DNA of 64,000 nt from Sphingomonadales bacterium (GCA_027486275.1 JAIXPM010000265.1:62001-126000), one strand, 5' to 3'; counted from the first letter of the stretch, positions 36,437 to 45,899 are shown. Program-made: numbers and translations. The notes: generated from the letters alone by a model not told the origin.

Positions 36437-36544
36437 GGTTGTTCTCCTCTTATGATGGCGCCGCCGACAGCGGTTCTGCCGACGGCGAAGGGGCCGAGTT
36501 GAGGGAAATCTCGCGCGATCAAGCGCTTGGGGCTCGATCGACGA

Positions 36545-36727
36545 TCAGCTTTCACTGACGATGGATATCCGCAGGCGTTCTCCCGTGTTCACCAACACGG
36601 TGATGTCGCCGGTCGACAGGTCCTGATCGACAGGCGTGATCGCGGGATCGAGTTCGGAGAGCGTTTGTTCGAGATAGGAGCCGATGCGTTCTGCGATCGA
36701 CTCTTTGGGCTGGTTCGCTTTGGTCAT
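36545..36727 (-). CDS. Small acidic plasmid protein
   Basis: 60 residues, acidic, with one predicted helix (KESIAERIGSYLEQTLSELD) and a beta pair (DITVLVNTGERLRISIV). Function unknown. It starts 15 bp after the stop of the ardC gene, so it is probably translated from the same message. Confidence 0.5.
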   Translation of the reverse strand: MTKANQPKESIAERIGSYLEQTLSELDPAITPVDQDLSTGDITVLVNTGERLRISIVSES

Positions 36728-36741
36728 ATTACGTCTACCGA

Positions 36742-37707
36742 TCAGGCAGCGATCGCCAGCGGTTCTTCGCTGTCATCGTCTTCGGTGTCGGCACCGACCT
36801 GTTCATTCGTGTTGAGAAGATAGGTGGCCGCGGTTTCGGCCTTGGCCGCGGCGGACAGCAGCGCCTTTTCGTCGTCCTTCAGGATCTTGATCCAGGACGC
36901 GATATAGCTTGCATGATTGTCGAGGTGCGTTACCGGCAAGCCCAGATTAGCGCCAATAATGCAGGAACTTAGCTCTGCAACAAGCTCTTCGCGGGCGTAC
37001 TTCTCACTTCCGAAGCCGCCTTCCATGTCACGATTCAATCGCGACTTGTGCCCCGTCCAGTGGCTGAGTTCATGGGCTGCGACCGCCCCATATTGGGCAT
37101 AGCTCTCGAAGTCCTGCCAGTCGGGCATGTTGATCACGTCGAGCGACGGGATGTAGCAGGCGCGGCTGCCACCACTGATGATCATTGCACCTGTTGCGGC
37201 GATGAACGCATCGATCTCGGCGCGGTGTGTTTCGGGCGGGCGAACTCGCGGTTCCGGCGGTACGACGAACCGGTCCGGCAAGCCGTCGATCTGACCGACG
37301 TTGAAGACGTTGTAGGTTTTGAGGACGCGCCGTTGTCGGGTCTGATCCTCGCCGGTGGCAGGGTCCTGCTCGGTCTTGCCGTAGGATTTGTAGAAGACGG
37401 CGATGGTACTCTTTTCGCCCTTCCGCACTTGCCCGCCGAGTTCGGTGGCCTGGCGGTAGGTCATCCAGGTCGGCATGGTGAACCCGCGCTGTTCGGCGAC
37501 GTGCCAGAGCCAGATCGTGTTGATGCCGCGATAGGGTTTGCCGCAGGCGCGCAAGGGACGCTCGATACTGGCTGCAGACGTCCAAGGCCGCCGCCACGGG
37601 CTGGTGCCCTCTTCGAGCTTCGCGATGATCGCATCGGTGATCATGCGTGCAGGTGATGCGGTTTCGGCGCGGGTGCGCGGCGCGGTGCGCTTATGGCGGA
37701 ATGTCAT
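36742..37707 (-). CDS. ardC: ArdC-type antirestriction protein
   Basis: 321 residues. Residues about 20-140 are the ArdC N-terminal ssDNA-binding domain (ITDAIIAKLEEGTSPWRRPW; WMTYRQATELGGQVRKGEKS). The C-terminal half is a zincin-like metallopeptidase with HELSHWTGH (212-220) and a downstream YAREELVAELSS glutamate. ArdC binds single-stranded DNA and protects incoming plasmid DNA from restriction, fitting a leading-region position. The length and both domains are complete. A purine-rich leader motif is 62-71 nt upstream. Confidence 0.92.
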   Translation of the reverse strand: MTFRHKRTAPRTRAETASPARMITDAIIAKLEEGTSPWRRPWTSAASIERPLRACGKPYRGINTIWLWHVAEQRGFTMPTWMTYRQATELGGQVRKGEKSTIAVFYKSYGKTEQDPATGEDQTRQRRVLKTYNVFNVGQIDGLPDRFVVPPEPRVRPPETHRAEIDAFIAATGAMIISGGSRACYIPSLDVINMPDWQDFESYAQYGAVAAHELSHWTGHKSRLNRDMEGGFGSEKYAREELVAELSSCIIGANLGLPVTHLDNHASYIASWIKILKDDEKALLSAAAKAETAATYLLNTNEQVGADTEDDDSEEPLAIAA

Positions 37708-37768
37708 GGCGGGTCCTCTGGCGTTGTCGCGCCGCCGGGATGGTCGGGCGCAACCCGGCCACCGCCAT

Positions 37769-37778
37769 CTTTCCTCTC
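37769..37778 (-). promoter_or_regulatory. Purine-rich leader motif copy
   Basis: Minus strand GAGAGGAAAG, 62-71 nt upstream of the ardC start at 37707. A CCGGG-N14-CCCGG hairpin lies between it and the ATG. Confidence 0.55.
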
Positions 37779-37810
37779 GCTTGCTGTCGCCCGCCGGGGT
37801 GCGTCATTGC

Positions 37811-40800
37811 TCAGGCGGCTGCGTCCAGCTGCTCGGCGATGCCCGTCAGTGTGGCGACAATGGCCTCGGCGCGGTCGACCGGCAGGAACAGCCGGGTCTT
37901 GTAGGCGATGATCTCGGTGAAGCCGCCGAGCGACTTGTACCAATCAAGCTTCTCGGGCGTGTAGCCGAGAAGTTCGATGCGCTTGCTGTTGTTGACCAGT
38001 GACGTCTTGATGGCGAGCTTCGTACCGGGGAGTTCGATACGTCTTCCGTTCGAGAGGGCCGCCGCGATCAGCGCTTCCGGATCGACGTGGACGATGATGG
38101 CAATGCCGAGCTTGGTCGCGAGGTCGCCGAGATCGGCATCGGGAACGATACGGCCGAGCCAGGAGGCGCCGTTTCGGTCGGCGATCCGCCAGACCTGGAC
38201 ATGATCGCGCGGCAGCTTGTTCCAGATCGGCAGCAACAAGCCCGTGGCGACGTTGACGGTCTCGATCTCCATGCGCTCGGCTGCGGTGATCGCTTCGGCA
38301 CGCCAAAGGCTTTCGAAAACATCGCGTTCGATGTCCTCCCAATGGCTCTCGCCAAGCGCGTCCCAGGTAATGCGTTCGGTCTTCGTTGGCCGCACAAGCT
38401 GGACGAGGTGGACGACTTCGCCGTCATCGGCCATCATGCTGACGGCCGGGATCGCCGTCGCGACCATTCCCGAGCGCTGGTTGCGCAGAAAACGCGCGTC
38501 CCTCCAGCTGCCCGCCCGGTCCATCATGCCTTCGAACGAAAGGACACGAGGCCGGAAATGTAGCTCGAGCCGCAACAGATGCGTCTCGGCACCGGTGTCA
38601 CGATCGGTGTTGAGATGGTGGCGCTCGAGTTCGACGATCCGCTCGGCGACAATGGTCTCGACCCCAACATCGAGCTTGCCGGCCTGGCGCAACGCGTCGA
38701 CCCGGGCTTCGACCAGCGCCAGATATTCCTCGAACACGGCGTTCTGCAGCGCGATCGGGAACGCGAGCAGCCGATTGAGCCAGCGCTGGATCGGCGGCAG
38801 GTCTTCCTTCAGGCCACCGCCATCCTCGTCGAGGAGCTTCAGCCCGGATTTGCGCTCGAATTCGGCAAAGCTGATGCTGGTCAGCTTGTTACCATAGAGC
38901 AGCTTGTACCAGCGGGTCAGCGCTTCCTTGGCGTGAATGCTTTCGAGATTGTCGGCGGCGTCGAACAGGTTCTGGCCGCCGGTCTGGCGCTGCCCGCGGG
39001 TCAAAGCCCCCAGGCTGTCGAGCCGCCGTGCGATCGTCGAGATGAAGCGCTTCTCGCCCTTCACGTCGGTCGTCACCGGGCGGAACAGCGGCGCTGAGGC
39101 CTGATGGGTGCGGTGCGAGCGGCCGAGCCCCTGAATGGCAGCATCGGCGCGCCAACCCGGCTCGAGCAGATAGTGGATGCGGCGGCGCTGGTTTCTGGCG
39201 CCCTTGTCGGCGTGATAGCTGCGGCCGGTGCCGCCGGCATCCGAGAACACGATGATCTTCTTGGTGCCGTCCATGAATGCGGACGTCTCGGCGAGATTGG
39301 TGCGTGCCGAACGGCTTTCGAGCTTCTGGTCGCCGTTGCGGTCCGTGACGAGGCGCTTGGTCCGCCCGGTGACCTCGGCAACATGGTCGGCGCTGAAGTG
39401 CTTGATGATTTCGTCGAGTGCCGCCGACACCGCCGGCAACGCGCAAAGCTCCTCGATCAATCGGTCGCGCGCTGCTTCGGCTTCGCGGCTGATCGCTGGG
39501 TTGCCATCGGCGTCGACCGCTGGCCGCGACCGCAAGAAGCCCTCGTCATCCTCGTAGATTTCCATGGCGCGGGTCGGGAACGCATTGGTCAGATAGTCGA
39601 TGACATATTCACGCGGGGAGAGTTCGATCTCGAGTGCGGCGCGTTCCTCGGGCGACAGTTCGGCCAAGCGGCGGCCGAGCATGGCTTCGGCGGTCGAGAC
39701 CAGCTGGATGACAACAGCATTGCCGGCAGCGATATCGGCCTCGATCGCCGGGATCAGGCTCGGCAGCTTCATTGCCGTGAGCATCTGGCCGAAGAAGCGC
39801 TGCTTGGTGCTTTCGAACCGGGACAGCGCTGCGCCCTTGGCCTGGCCATTGAGGGTTTTGCCCGACATGGCGTCAACGATGTTGGTGGCCTCCAGCGCCC
39901 GGTCGAGGTTTTGGTGGATGATCTCCCAGGCGTCGCAATAGGTGTCGTAGATGCGGATCTGTGCGTCGGTAAGCTTGTGGGTCATGATGTCATATTCGAC
40001 GCCGTCGAATGACAGCGCGCGGGAGGTGTAGAGGCCGAGCGCCTTCAGGTCGCGGGCGACCAGCTCCATCGCCGCCATGCCGCCTTCGCGCATCTGCTGC
40101 ATGAAGATCTCGCGGGTCTCGAAGGCGGTGCCGCTGCCCCAGAGGCCGAGGCGGGTGGCATAGGCGAGGTTGGCGATCTCGGTGGCGCCGGTCGCCGAGA
40201 CGTAGAGGATACGGGCGCGGGGAAGCAGGTGCTGGAGGCGCACGCCGCACACGCCTTGTTCGGAGCCGCGCACCGGGCCGCGCGCGCCTTGGCTGCCAGC
40301 GGCATTGGCCATGGCATGGCCCTCATCGAAGACGATCAGCCCTTCGAAGTCGGCACCCGCATCAGACGCCATCGCGCCGCCGCTGACCCAGGCGAGGATT
40401 TGATCAAGGCGGCTGCCCTTCTCCGGGCGCGATGACCGCATGGTCGCGTAGGTGGCAAACAGGATGCCGCTGTCCATGCTGACAGGCTCGCCCAGCCCCC
40501 AATCGGTCAGGCTCTGAATATCGATGGCGATGCCGCCGAGCGCCGACCAGTCGCGGCGCGCGTCTTCGAGGAGCGCCGCGGATTTGGAGATCCAGACATG
40601 GCGGCGACGACCGCGCGACCATTGGTCCATGATGATGCCGGCGACCTGACGCCCCTTGCCGGCGCCGGTGCCATCGCCGAGGAAATACCCTTGGCGGTAG
40701 GCAGCACCGTCAGCGTGCTCGGTCAGTTGCAGCCCATCCTTGTCGCAGGTGTAGTGGCCCGACAGGTCGCGCTCGAAAGACTGTCCGGCATAGACGATGG

Positions 40801-42145
40801 TCTCGAGCTGGGCGCTCGACAGCGCGGCCGCGGCAAATGCCGGCAGCTGAGGCCGGTACGACGCCGGCGGCGGCACGATCGAGGCCATCGCCATCGATTC
40901 GACAAGCGGGGTCGGGTGGTCACGCGCGGCATCGAAGTCGATGCGGGCAACACGATAGGGAACGTAGATGCCGACGGGATCGGCGGCAGGTCGGACGTCG
41001 GCGCGGGCGGTATAGGCAAGCGGTCCGGCATCATTGCCTGTCAGGTCGAGTTGCGGCGGGCGTGGCGCTATCGGCCGGGTAACAGCTTTTGCCGTTGAAG
41101 CCAGCAGGCCCCCCGTGCGCGACGGAGCGACGACTTGTGCCTTGGCAACGTGCGGTGGCAGCAGCTTCGTTGGCAGGATGCACGGCAGCCGCGCCGGTGC
41201 CGCATTGATGTGTCGCAGGGCGTCGGCGAAGTGGGTTGCGGTCGCCTTGACCACAGGGTCGCTGCGGCCGCGATCATAGACGAGAATCCGCACATCGATG
41301 CCGGTGCCGTGCTTGCCGTAGAAGTTGCCCTGACACAGCATGTCGAATGACGGCGGCGTTACGTTCGCCACAGCCGCATATCCGGCAGCACCACTGCCAT
41401 CAGGGCTGAACCACGACGGCATGATCGCCACGCAGCGGCCGCCTTCGGCAAGGGTCAGCAAGGCCGCGCGAAGATGGCGGGCACCGGCAAAGGCATCATC
41501 ACCAACGCCGGCCGAACGTGAATAAGGCGGGTTCATCAGGACAACCGACACCGGTTCCCGGATTAGGTCATAGATGCGAGCGCCGTCTTGCCGGAGTGGT
41601 TTTGAGCCTGCAAAGGCACGCGCGAGCATGCCGGCGCGCTGTTCGTCGAGTTCGTTTAGCATGACCTTGGCTCCGGCGCGGACGGCGTGCGCGGCGAGCA
41701 GGCCGGTGCCAGCTGATGGTTCGAGGACAATGTCGATTCGGGTTAGCCCTGCCAGCTGTGCTGCGATGAACGCCAGCGGTGCCGGCGTCGAGAACTGCTG
41801 CAGGGCGATCTGGGTTTCGGATCGGTAGGTCTGCGTTGGCAGCAGATAGCTGATGCCTTCGATGGCGCCGAGCGAAGCCTGGGGATTGGCAGGATCGAAG
41901 ATATGCGCCTTCGGATCGATCTGGAGCAACACCTGTGCCAGCTCGGCCGCGTCATAGGCATCACGCATCGACCAGTCACCGCTGGCATCGCTCGTCCCGA
42001 ATGCGTCTTCCATCAAGCCAGTCAGATCCTGGCGCGTGATGGTCGCGCGGGCTTTTAGTTTGGCGGCAATTGCTTTGGCGACACCGAACAGGCGGTCAGC
42101 TTTGCGGTCGGCGGGGTTGACGAGGTCGAGTTGCAGCATGGTCAT
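37811..42145 (-). CDS. Giant methyltransferase / strawberry-notch-type helicase
   Basis: 1444 residues from ATG 42145 (MTMLQLDLVNPADRKADRLF); the in-frame upstream stretch was rejected as translated leader. N-terminal class I methyltransferase with LEPSAGTGLLAAHAVRAG and NPPYSRS (about 203-209), suggesting N6-adenine methylation. The central SF2 helicase core has Walker A GDGTGAGKGRQ near 495 and FDEGHAMA near 603. The C-terminal half is the strawberry-notch helicase C region with GRSHRTHQ. Proteins of this build are widespread on alphaproteobacterial plasmids; a role against restriction or in DNA handling on entry is suspected but unproven. Confidence 0.9.
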   Translation of the reverse strand: MTMLQLDLVNPADRKADRLFGVAKAIAAKLKARATITRQDLTGLMEDAFGTSDASGDWSMRDAYDAAELAQVLLQIDPKAHIFDPANPQASLGAIEGISYLLPTQTYRSETQIALQQFSTPAPLAFIAAQLAGLTRIDIVLEPSAGTGLLAAHAVRAGAKVMLNELDEQRAGMLARAFAGSKPLRQDGARIYDLIREPVSVVLMNPPYSRSAGVGDDAFAGARHLRAALLTLAEGGRCVAIMPSWFSPDGSGAAGYAAVANVTPPSFDMLCQGNFYGKHGTGIDVRILVYDRGRSDPVVKATATHFADALRHINAAPARLPCILPTKLLPPHVAKAQVVAPSRTGGLLASTAKAVTRPIAPRPPQLDLTGNDAGPLAYTARADVRPAADPVGIYVPYRVARIDFDAARDHPTPLVESMAMASIVPPPASYRPQLPAFAAAALSSAQLETIVYAGQSFERDLSGHYTCDKDGLQLTEHADGAAYRQGYFLGDGTGAGKGRQVAGIIMDQWSRGRRRHVWISKSAALLEDARRDWSALGGIAIDIQSLTDWGLGEPVSMDSGILFATYATMRSSRPEKGSRLDQILAWVSGGAMASDAGADFEGLIVFDEGHAMANAAGSQGARGPVRGSEQGVCGVRLQHLLPRARILYVSATGATEIANLAYATRLGLWGSGTAFETREIFMQQMREGGMAAMELVARDLKALGLYTSRALSFDGVEYDIMTHKLTDAQIRIYDTYCDAWEIIHQNLDRALEATNIVDAMSGKTLNGQAKGAALSRFESTKQRFFGQMLTAMKLPSLIPAIEADIAAGNAVVIQLVSTAEAMLGRRLAELSPEERAALEIELSPREYVIDYLTNAFPTRAMEIYEDDEGFLRSRPAVDADGNPAISREAEAARDRLIEELCALPAVSAALDEIIKHFSADHVAEVTGRTKRLVTDRNGDQKLESRSARTNLAETSAFMDGTKKIIVFSDAGGTGRSYHADKGARNQRRRIHYLLEPGWRADAAIQGLGRSHRTHQASAPLFRPVTTDVKGEKRFISTIARRLDSLGALTRGQRQTGGQNLFDAADNLESIHAKEALTRWYKLLYGNKLTSISFAEFERKSGLKLLDEDGGGLKEDLPPIQRWLNRLLAFPIALQNAVFEEYLALVEARVDALRQAGKLDVGVETIVAERIVELERHHLNTDRDTGAETHLLRLELHFRPRVLSFEGMMDRAGSWRDARFLRNQRSGMVATAIPAVSMMADDGEVVHLVQLVRPTKTERITWDALGESHWEDIERDVFESLWRAEAITAAERMEIETVNVATGLLLPIWNKLPRDHVQVWRIADRNGASWLGRIVPDADLGDLATKLGIAIIVHVDPEALIAAALSNGRRIELPGTKLAIKTSLVNNSKRIELLGYTPEKLDWYKSLGGFTEIIAYKTRLFLPVDRAEAIVATLTGIAEQLDAAA

Positions 42146-42197
42146 CGTCCGGGCTCCTGATGCTGCCCGGTCGGGATTGCCGGGCTGCTCATGCGCT

Positions 42198-42212
42198 GCC
42201 CCCTTTCCTCTC
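42198..42212 (-). promoter_or_regulatory. Purine-rich leader motif copy (best match)
   Basis: Minus strand GAGAGGAAAGGGGGC exactly, 53-67 nt upstream of ATG 42145. A GCCCGG-N9-CCGGGC hairpin (42165-42185) lies between the motif and the start codon. Confidence 0.65.
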
Positions 42213-42216
42213 CGGG

Positions 42217-42429
42217 CTATCGGTAGAGGTCCGTGATGAACGCGAGAACATGCAGCGCGACTGTATGGTGCGCACCTTTCTCCCAGGCGGCATGTTGCTT
42301 GCTGCCGCGCCGGTACGGGTTGCCATTGCCCATTTCGGCAGCATGGCGGCCGTCGCACCAAGCGAGCCATTCGCGGTGCGCTTCGCGTTCCTTCGCCGTT
42401 TGGCCATCATGGCCGGCTTTAGGCGTCAC
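42217..42429 (-). CDS. Small Rmf-like plasmid protein
   Basis: 70 residues from GTG 42429, which I prefer because ggag lies 6 nt before it and the overlap with the upstream gene's stop is a short 11 bp. The sequence CDGRHAAEMGNGNPYRRGSKQHAAWEKGAHH follows the pattern of ribosome modulation factor-like proteins (G..AA..G...NPY..GS..H.AW..G). It may bind ribosomes or nucleic acids, but that is inference. In-frame extensions to 42645 would run through the neighbouring gene. Confidence 0.55.
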   Translation of the reverse strand: MTPKAGHDGQTAKEREAHREWLAWCDGRHAAEMGNGNPYRRGSKQHAAWEKGAHHTVALHVLAFITDLYR

Positions 42430-42739
42430 CGTCTGCTCCGCAGTGAACACATAGGCAGCGCTCTGACTCCTCGACACGGGGCCACTCGTGGCCATTCGGG
42501 TCTGAACAACGCGGCGGAAATCCTTCGTTATCGCTTGCAGCGACAGGTGTCCGATCCGCTTCGATGGCCCACAATCGGCCGTCGCGCAGGTATGCGTCGG
42601 CACAGCCGGGATTGTCAGCGTCGCGTTCGTAGCAGACGATTTCACGTTCGAGGACGTAGCGCTCCGCTTCGTCGAGCGTCTGGAAGGTCGCGATTATCGT
42701 CGTCGCGCCGATACCGCCCATTTCCTTGACCTTGAACAT
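42419..42739 (-). CDS. Small plasmid protein with zinc-ribbon-like tail
   Basis: 106 residues from ATG 42739. The N-terminal half is alpha/beta (MFKVKEMGGIGATTIIATFQ, then TLDEAERYVLEREIVCYERD). The tail has a likely metal site: CSDPNGHEW followed by CLCVHCGADGD. Function unknown. A purine-rich leader motif is 47-60 nt upstream, and a small Rmf-like gene overlaps its end. Confidence 0.55.
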   Translation of the reverse strand: MFKVKEMGGIGATTIIATFQTLDEAERYVLEREIVCYERDADNPGCADAYLRDGRLWAIEADRTPVAASDNEGFPPRCSDPNGHEWPRVEESERCLCVHCGADGDA

Positions 42740-42785
42740 TCTTACGGATCCCTTCGACTGGCCGAAAGCCGACCGCGTTGCAGCC

Positions 42786-42799
42786 GCTCTCTTTCCTTT
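42786..42799 (-). promoter_or_regulatory. Purine-rich leader motif copy
   Basis: Minus strand AAAGGAAAGAGAGC, 47-60 nt upstream of ATG 42739. A short GGC-CGAAA-GCC hairpin lies between it and the start. Confidence 0.5.
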
Positions 42800-42829
42800 G
42801 AGATCGCCGTCGCCATTGGGTTCTGTCGC

Positions 42830-42857
42830 AAAAAAGGGGCCGCATCGCTGCGGCCCC
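42830..42857 (-). terminator. Intrinsic terminator after the ParB-like gene
   Basis: Minus-strand stem GGGGCCGCA-GCGA-TGCGGCCCC followed by six T. It begins 20 bp after the stop of the ParB-like gene and separates it from the downstream unit, which has its own purine-rich leader. Confidence 0.85.
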
Positions 42858-42877
42858 AGGTCTTCGCTCAGGAAACG

Positions 42878-44965
42878 TCAGGCAGCTTCTTCGAGGGTCT
42901 CCCCGCCTTCGCCGGCAACAGCGCCTACGGTATCGGTCAGGGTGACCTGTGAAGCTGCCGGTTCATCATCGGGCTCATCGATGGTGTCGTCATCCCCGGC
43001 GATCCGGGGAGCGCCATCGGCATTCACCATATCGTCGACAGTCGCCGTTCCGATGTCGCCGGTGCCTGCCTCACTGGACGTGTCGGCCGCCGTGAACTGC
43101 ATTTCAGCGGGAACCCAGGCAAGCGCCGCTGCTCGCACACTGGCCTCGACGATGGCGGTGCCGGCACAGATCTTCTCGGCAGCGGCCGCGATATCGCCCT
43201 TCTTGGCGCTGGCGTAGCGGCTCTTCATTTCCGGCCCGCCGATTTCAGCAAGGGTGTCGAGGATCGCCGACTTGCGGATGCGGCCGAAGTAATTGACCGC
43301 CGTCGGCCGCCACCAGGTTGCAACATCGATGCCGAGCGAGCGGCCGAGATGGTTCTGAAGGCCGGCACTCTTTTCATCGAGCAGCGTCGCCTCGAGCGTG
43401 CGGCTGACCGTCCACCCGGCCCAAGCACCGCGCTTGTCGGCATCAAGAGCGCGGAAGGCGTCGAAGCGGGCTGCCGTGTCACGATGCTCGGTCCAGCTGT
43501 GATCGAGCCCGGCATGAAACGCCTGCAGCTGGTCGACCGCAGCGCCCTCGGGCTTGAACCCGAACGGCGCCCGCGACGGCGCTTCGCCCGACAGTGTCGA
43601 GCCGCGGTCATAGCAGTAGTTGCTGCCGGCGATTTTGTCGGCGAGGAGGAAGATCGCGAGATCCACTGCCGTGGCCGGGTCGCTGGCAATGTGCAATGCC
43701 AGCAGTTGCGTGCGCTGAACCGCCAGTTCATCGCGAAGCACCTTGCCGAGCCCGGGCTCTTCATTCTCCTTGCCGGTGTCGGTCAGACCGCCGGCCGCAC
43801 CACCATCTTCGGTGACGCGCGCCGTCGTTGGGTCGACATAGACGGTTTCGAACAGGCGCGGGTTGCCATCGGCATCGACGACGAGGAACGCCGTCGCGGT
43901 CGCCTTTGCCTCGTCGCTGATGGCGGCGGTCTTGTTCTCGATCGCCGAAGCCTCCTCGTTGAGAGCATCGACGCGGTCGCTTTCCTCATCGGTGAGACCT
44001 TCTTCGTCTGCCGCTTCCTCGATTGCATCGAGTTCGGCTTCGATCGCCGCGAGCCGTTCGCGTTCTTCCTCGGTCGGGTCGATCCGCTCGGCCCGGATCG
44101 GGCGAAGCGTCTGGGTCTGATCCCATGCCGGTCGGCCATCGAGGACGGTGACGACGGTGCCGAACCCACCAAGCGCATCGGCGGCGGCTTCCATCTTCTC
44201 GGCGGCAAGCGATGCAACGAGCGCGCTGTCGAGCCAGATCTCGTCGGCATCTTTCGCGAACAGATCGGCCTCGATGCGTCCGCCGGCAGCGACATAGGCG
44301 TCACGGCCGACGAGCTTGGCAAGCCGGTGATCCCCGCTGATCGTCTCGTCGGTCATCATCCGCCGGATGATGTTCGCATCGTGGCGATGATAGCTGCGGC
44401 TCATCTGCTCGAAGACCGCTTCCTGGCGGTCGGTGTCGCTGGTCGTGCCATAGGCCTGCGCCGCATCAAGGCTGATCGCACCGTCGCGCAGCGCCTCGAA
44501 GACGCTGGTTGCGAGACCGGCAAGGCGGATGCGACCTTCAACAAAGCGCGTGGTGACACCGAACCGCTTGGCAACGTCTTCGGGACTGGCGCCGTTGACG
44601 TCGATGAAGTGGCGGAAGGCCGTGCATTCGTCGGCCGGGTTCATGGGCTGGCGCTGATAGTTTTCGGCGAGGCTGGTTTCGCTGGCGTTGCTGCTGTCGT
44701 TCAGCACCAGCACCGGGATCGCATAGTCCTTGGGCAGCGCGCCGTCGCCGATCAGTTCGTGGACGCTGGCAAGTCGGCGGCCGCCGGCGGTGATTTCGAA
44801 CTTGCCGGTCTTTTTCGGGATACCAAAGCCGATCAGGTTCTGGAGGACGCCGCGTGCGGCGATATCGGCCTTCAGTTGCGCCAGCAGCGCCGGATTGGCG
44901 GCGGTGCGACGAACGTTGGTCTTGCTGAGCACGCAGTTGCGCGCCGGGATCATCTGGATGGTCAT
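42878..44965 (-). CDS. Long ParB/Spo0J-like protein
   Basis: 695 residues from ATG 44965, more than twice a typical ParB. ParB/Srx-like N-domain: QLKADIAARGVLQNLIGF, then GGRRL at 61-65 (in the place of the GERR box) and ENYQRQPMNPADE at 101-113, followed by an HTH (DVAKRFGVTTRFVEGRIRLA, 130-149). A long C-terminal region with a glutamate-rich coiled coil (about 300-370) and an unassigned end follows. No ParA gene is adjacent. Such large plasmid ParB-like proteins occur in leading regions; they may act on entry or in partition. Also carries an upstream purine motif. Confidence 0.88.
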   Translation of the reverse strand: MTIQMIPARNCVLSKTNVRRTAANPALLAQLKADIAARGVLQNLIGFGIPKKTGKFEITAGGRRLASVHELIGDGALPKDYAIPVLVLNDSSNASETSLAENYQRQPMNPADECTAFRHFIDVNGASPEDVAKRFGVTTRFVEGRIRLAGLATSVFEALRDGAISLDAAQAYGTTSDTDRQEAVFEQMSRSYHRHDANIIRRMMTDETISGDHRLAKLVGRDAYVAAGGRIEADLFAKDADEIWLDSALVASLAAEKMEAAADALGGFGTVVTVLDGRPAWDQTQTLRPIRAERIDPTEEERERLAAIEAELDAIEEAADEEGLTDEESDRVDALNEEASAIENKTAAISDEAKATATAFLVVDADGNPRLFETVYVDPTTARVTEDGGAAGGLTDTGKENEEPGLGKVLRDELAVQRTQLLALHIASDPATAVDLAIFLLADKIAGSNYCYDRGSTLSGEAPSRAPFGFKPEGAAVDQLQAFHAGLDHSWTEHRDTAARFDAFRALDADKRGAWAGWTVSRTLEATLLDEKSAGLQNHLGRSLGIDVATWWRPTAVNYFGRIRKSAILDTLAEIGGPEMKSRYASAKKGDIAAAAEKICAGTAIVEASVRAAALAWVPAEMQFTAADTSSEAGTGDIGTATVDDMVNADGAPRIAGDDDTIDEPDDEPAASQVTLTDTVGAVAGEGGETLEEAA

Positions 44966-45005
44966 GGGATCTTCTCCGATTGACACCCTGCCACCGCGGC
45001 AAGGG

Positions 45006-45899
45006 TCAAAGGGCATCCGCTTCCTCCCCTCTCCTGCTCATCGCCACGGCATTCCAGTCCCGGCCCTTGCCAGGCGGTAGCAAAGTCTCGATCGACAGGC
45101 CCTCGCGTGCCTGGCTTTTTGCGAGCTCGGACGCCCTCTCACCCCCCTTGTCGGGATCGCGCAGGATGATGAGACGCTGCACAACGGCCGGAATCGAGAC
45201 TATGCCAAAGCGCTCGTTTCCGAGCACCGCCCACACCGGGAATCCGAGGATGTCCATTGCCGACAGGGCGGTTTCGAGGCCTTCGGCCAGCCCCAGTACC
45301 GGGCCTACCGGCGCCAGTCTGACAGCGCCAGTCCCCGGTCGGCCAAGCATCCGCTTCGGGTCGGGAATGGCAGCCTTCCAGCCTGATTCCGGGTCGAGGA
45401 AGGTCCGGTGAACGGCAACGAGACCGCGATCGTCACGGATCGCCGCAATCAGTGCCGGGTGAAAGGTTGCATTCGGCTTGCTGCCGAGCTGGGCGCGCGG
45501 ATGAAAGCGAATCTCCGGGCTACGCACGATGATGTGTCGACGATCGAGATAGGTGTCGGCGATCGTTCCGGCGATTGGGACTGTCGCGTCCCACAGGCGC
45601 TTCGCCATCCCGTTATCCGTGACGATGCGTCTGGGCGCCCGCTCGTCGGTCGATTTGACTCCGTCGCGGTCGACCTGTCCGCCACTGCGCAGCGCCCGCA
45701 TCACGGCCACCGTGTCACAGCCCGAGAAGCATTTGAACAGAAGGCTCTTATCGCCGACACGCACCGAAAGGCTCGGGCTCGAATCATTGTGCGCCGGACA
45801 GCAGCACATGCCGCTTCCACTCGACCATTTGCCGCCAAGACCCTCGACAATGCCGCGTCCCTGATCAACGAGCGTCGCACGCGAAACCGCCGGGGTCAC
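45006..45899 (-). CDS. Toprim primase-like protein with zinc-finger N-terminus
   Basis: 297 residues. The N-terminus resembles a CHC2-type zinc site: CPAHNDSSPSLSV (Cys34, His37) and CFSGC (Cys57, Cys61). The C-terminal Toprim region has GLAEGLETALSA (Glu206) and ILRDPDKGG (Asp248, Asp250). This is the architecture of small plasmid primases and related helicase-primase proteins, which would prime lagging-strand synthesis on incoming single-stranded DNA. No helicase domain is attached. It overlaps the upstream HD gene's stop by 4 bp. Confidence 0.85.
   Translation of the reverse strand: MTPAVSRATLVDQGRGIVEGLGGKWSSGSGMCCCPAHNDSSPSLSVRVGDKSLLFKCFSGCDTVAVMRALRSGGQVDRDGVKSTDERAPRRIVTDNGMAKRLWDATVPIAGTIADTYLDRRHIIVRSPEIRFHPRAQLGSKPNATFHPALIAAIRDDRGLVAVHRTFLDPESGWKAAIPDPKRMLGRPGTGAVRLAPVGPVLGLAEGLETALSAMDILGFPVWAVLGNERFGIVSIPAVVQRLIILRDPDKGGERASELAKSQAREGLSIETLLPPGKGRDWNAVAMSRRGEEADAL
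45019..45033 (-). promoter_or_regulatory. Purine-rich leader motif copy
   Basis: Minus strand GAGAGGGGAGGAAGC, 54-68 nt upstream of the ParB-like start at 44965, lying inside the 3' end of the Toprim gene. A TGCC-gcggt-GGCA hairpin lies between it and the ATG. Confidence 0.5.

Noticed and set aside
42145..42370. N-terminal extension of the giant methyltransferase-helicase
   Set aside because: The extra part is translated leader containing the purine-rich motif and its hairpin, and overlaps the small Rmf-like gene.
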